Source: Halichoerus grypus
Lineage: Eukaryota > Chordata > Mammalia > Carnivora > Phocidae
Direction: 5' to 3'
Length of the DNA: 64,000 nucleotides
Assembly: GCF_964656455.1 (NCBI RefSeq)
Contig: NW_027555020.1
Span: 1-64,000 of the forward strand
Below, piece after piece: positions 61,739 through 64,000 of the stretch; within the stretch, counting starts at the first letter, position 1, and every line of letters starts with the position of its first letter. A program made the position numbers and the translations under genes. Below the pieces are notes generated by a model that searched no databases, was not told the DNA's origin, and saw nothing but the letters and a program-made list of their open reading frames with translations.

Positions 61739-64000
61739 ATAAACAAGAGGTGAGTTGAGAACTGCCTTCCGCTCCGGCCTGTTTCTCACTCCATTTCACG
61801 TATGGGACCCTTTCCCCGGGCTCTCAGACAGACACGAGCACTGTCAAATTCCTCTGGCTTCAGGAACGGCAATGTTAACTCAAGCGCAGTAACTCTATAG
61901 CATTGATTCTTGGTGTTAGTAGCCTGGGAACTAGGCTTCCAGGCACACAGGGTACAGCAGTGCTAATCTCCTCAAACAAGAGGGGAGTCGACAGCAGCCT
62001 TCCTTCCAGGCCTGCTTCTCACTCCGAGTTACGTTTAGGTTCCATTTCTCATGCTTTCACAAAAACACACAACAGATGAAGTGCACGCTCAGGAAGGGCG
62101 ATCTTTGCTGAGGCACGGGTCCTCCGCACTTTTGTTCCTTTCCGTTGGGTGGATGGCACTTAGGACTACACGCACACACGGGAGAGCCGATCTAGTTTCC
62201 CGAAACAAGAGTTGAGTCGATAGCTGCCTCCTGCCCATGCTTATTTCTGCCTCGGAATTCTGCTGGGACTCATTCCCCAGGTTTGCACTCAAGCAGAGTT
62301 GAAAATCCTGCCACCCTGTGGAGAGGCGAATGAGCTGAAGCTGGGATTCTTGACCGGCTTCTTTCTGCCAAAACAGTGTGGAGCACTTAGCATTCCTATG
62401 CACACATGGAGCAGTAGCGTTAGCTTCAGGTAACAAGAGCTGAGTCGAGAGGTGCCTTGTGGCCCGGACTTCTTCTCCCTCGGTCTCACGTAAGGAACCC
62501 GTTCCCCAGGCTCTCACCCACGGTAGCCTGGAAAGTGCTTCCTCCCTCAGAGACGTGGATGGTAGCTAAAGCACGATTTCTCTACCGTGTTGTTTCTTCG
62601 AGTTAGAACGCTAGCTATTAGACTGCCATGCAAATGTGGGGCTGCCGTGCTAGCTTGGTCAAACACATGGGGAGTCGTGTTCTGCCTTTCGCAGGGGCCT
62701 GAGTCTCACTCGCAAAAAGCTTTGGACTCCCTTGCAGTGCTCTCACGCACGCACACCACAAAATGCTGCCACCCTCAGGAGCAGCTGTTTTACCTGCAGC
62801 ACAGGCTCTCAACCGAGTTTTTCCTTCGAGTTAGGTGGCTGTGTTTAAGGCGGCACACACACCCTCTCGAATAGTACTAGCCCCATAACCAGGATGTGAG
62901 TTAAGAGCTGCCTTCTGTACCGGCCTGTCTCTCCCCGATATTACGATATTGAAACCGTCCCCAGGCTCTCAGCCACAGTACACCCTAAACTGCTCCGCCC
63001 ACAGAGAGGTCGACGGTAGCTAAAGCACGGTTTCTCTACAGTGTTGTTTCTTCGAGTTAGAACGCTAGCTATTAGACTGCCATGCAAATGTGGGGCTGCC
63101 GTGCTAGCTTGGTCAAACACATGGGGAGTCGTGTTCTGCCTTTTGCTGGGGCCTGAGTCTCACTCGCAAAAAGCTTTGGACTCCCTTGCACTACTCTCAC
63201 GCACGCACACAACAAAATGCTGCCACCCTCAGGAGCACCTGTTTTACCTGAAGCACAGGCTCTCAATCAAGTTTTCCTTCGAGTTAGGTGGCTGTGTTGA
63301 AGCCTGCACACACACCCTGGCGAACGGTAGCAGCCCCATAACCATGATGTGTGTTGAGAGCTGCCTTCTGTACCGGCCTGCCTCTCCCCGATATTATGAT
63401 ATTGAAACTGTGCCCAGGCTCTCAGCCACAGTACACCCTAAACTGCTTCGCCCACAGAGAGGTCGACGGTAGCTAAAGCACGGTTTCTCTGCTGTGTAGT
63501 TTCTTCGAGTTAGAACGCTAGCTATTAGACTTCCATGCAAAAGTGGGGCTGCCGTGCTAGCGTGATGAAACACATGGGGAGTCGTGTTCTGCCTTTCGCT
63601 GGGGCCTGAGTCTCGCTCGCAAAAAGCTTTGGACTTCCTTGCAGTGCTCTCACGCACGCACACAACAAAATGCTGCCACCCTCAGGAGCAGCTGTTTGAC
63701 CTGACGCACAAGCTCTGAACCGAGATTCTCCTTCGAGTTAGGTGGCTGTGTTTACCCTGGGCAACGGTACTAGCCCCATAACCATGATGTGGGTTGAGAG
63801 CTGCCTTCTGTACCGGCCTGTCTCTCCCCCGATATTACGATATTGAAACCGTCCCCAGGCTCTCAGCCACAGTACACCCTAAACTGCTTCGCCCACAGAG
63901 AGGTCGACGGTAGCTAAAGCACGGTTTGTCTACAGTGTTGTTTGTTCGAGTTAGAAAGCTAGCTATTAGACTTCCATTCAAAAGTGGGGCCGCAGTAGTA
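61739..64000. repeat. Macrosatellite unit 15 (partial, 2262 bp)
   Basis: It is cut by the window end inside block D. H haplotype is C-C-G-A. It has a private CGAATAGTACTAG near 62873 in block A. A and B are both present, so the unit 14 deletion is not shared. Confidence 0.96.

Larger units (their letters stand above)
1..64000. repeat. Macrosatellite tandem array, ~4.41-kb unit, ~14.5 copies
   Basis: Units are taken to begin at the ATAAACAAGAGG box. That box (with one T-to-C change at the start of unit 8) recurs at 1, 4405, 8816, 13228, 17638, 22499, 26907, 31317, 35725, 40135, 44553, 48963, 53373, 57785 and 61739. All copies are in the same orientation and neighbours are nearly identical along their full length. 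The array runs off both ends of the window, so its total length, chromosome and flanking genes are unknown. The whole span is gene-free: short open frames occur on both strands but none resembles a known protein except the L1 ORF2 remnant. I do not recognise the satellite as a named family. Confidence 0.98.

Noticed and set aside
1..64000. CRISPR array or prokaryotic repeat system
   Set aside because: Repeats are hundreds to thousands of bases long and contiguous, with no short repeat-spacer pattern and no cas-like genes. The L1 with poly-A tail and target duplication shows a mammalian genome.
1..64000. Ribosomal DNA, telomeric or alpha-type centromeric satellite
   Set aside because: No rRNA-like conserved segments, no TTAGGG runs and no ~171-bp AT-rich monomer pattern. 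The half-monomer is about 227 bp and G+C is near 53% in the counted block.
1..64000. Direct identification as carnivore DXZ4
   Set aside because: Unit size, CpG retention and CTCF-like motifs invite the comparison, but no flanking gene is present and I cannot match the unit to a known DXZ4 sequence. It is kept only as a testable hypothesis.

Overview
The whole 64 kb window is one head-to-tail tandem array, with no unique flanking DNA at either end. The unit is about 4.41 kb. Fourteen full-length or near full-length units (two carry internal size changes) are followed by a partial fifteenth. Unit lengths are 4404, 4411, 4412, 4410, 4861, 4408, 4410, 4408, 4410, 4418, 4410, 4410, 4412 and 3954 bp, then 2262 bp of unit 15. 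Units differ by only a handful of bases, so this is a homogenised macrosatellite. I find no protein-coding gene, rRNA, tRNA or CRISPR array.

The organism is a mammal. Every complete unit carries the same roughly 700-bp fragment of a LINE-1: the end of ORF2, a G-rich 3' UTR, an AATAAA signal and a poly-A tail. From memory, the 3' UTR text matches Carnivora L1 and looks like the caniform (dog, bear, mustelid, seal) type rather than the felid type. No database was consulted. A 14-bp target-site duplication (AGAACGCTTGCTAT) flanks the L1 in every complete unit. One retrotransposition therefore hit an ancestral unit, and the interrupted unit was later amplified.

The array is hierarchical. Half-monomers of about 227 bp, each recognisable by a TTCGAGTTAG-like box, pair into subrepeats of about 454 bp. 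Eight subrepeat blocks (called G, H, A, B, C, D, E, F here) make the 4.41-kb unit. Block G is split by the L1, H is 687 bp, and E is an internally deleted relative of H. Blocks D-E-F are paralogous to G-H-A. In units 5 to 9 two unit types alternate, giving a dimeric higher-order repeat of about 8.82 kb.

Two units record unequal exchange directly. Unit 5 has one extra 454-bp subrepeat, a B-start/A-end chimera. Unit 14 has lost one, leaving an A-start/B-end fusion. Other variation is a (TA)6-11 microsatellite in the L1, shared SNP haplotypes that are shuffled along the array, and private SNPs. The non-L1 DNA keeps many CpGs and carries a CTCF-like motif on the minus strand up to four times per standard unit. 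That raises a testable analogy with CTCF-binding mammalian macrosatellites such as DXZ4. Identity with any named locus cannot be shown from this window.
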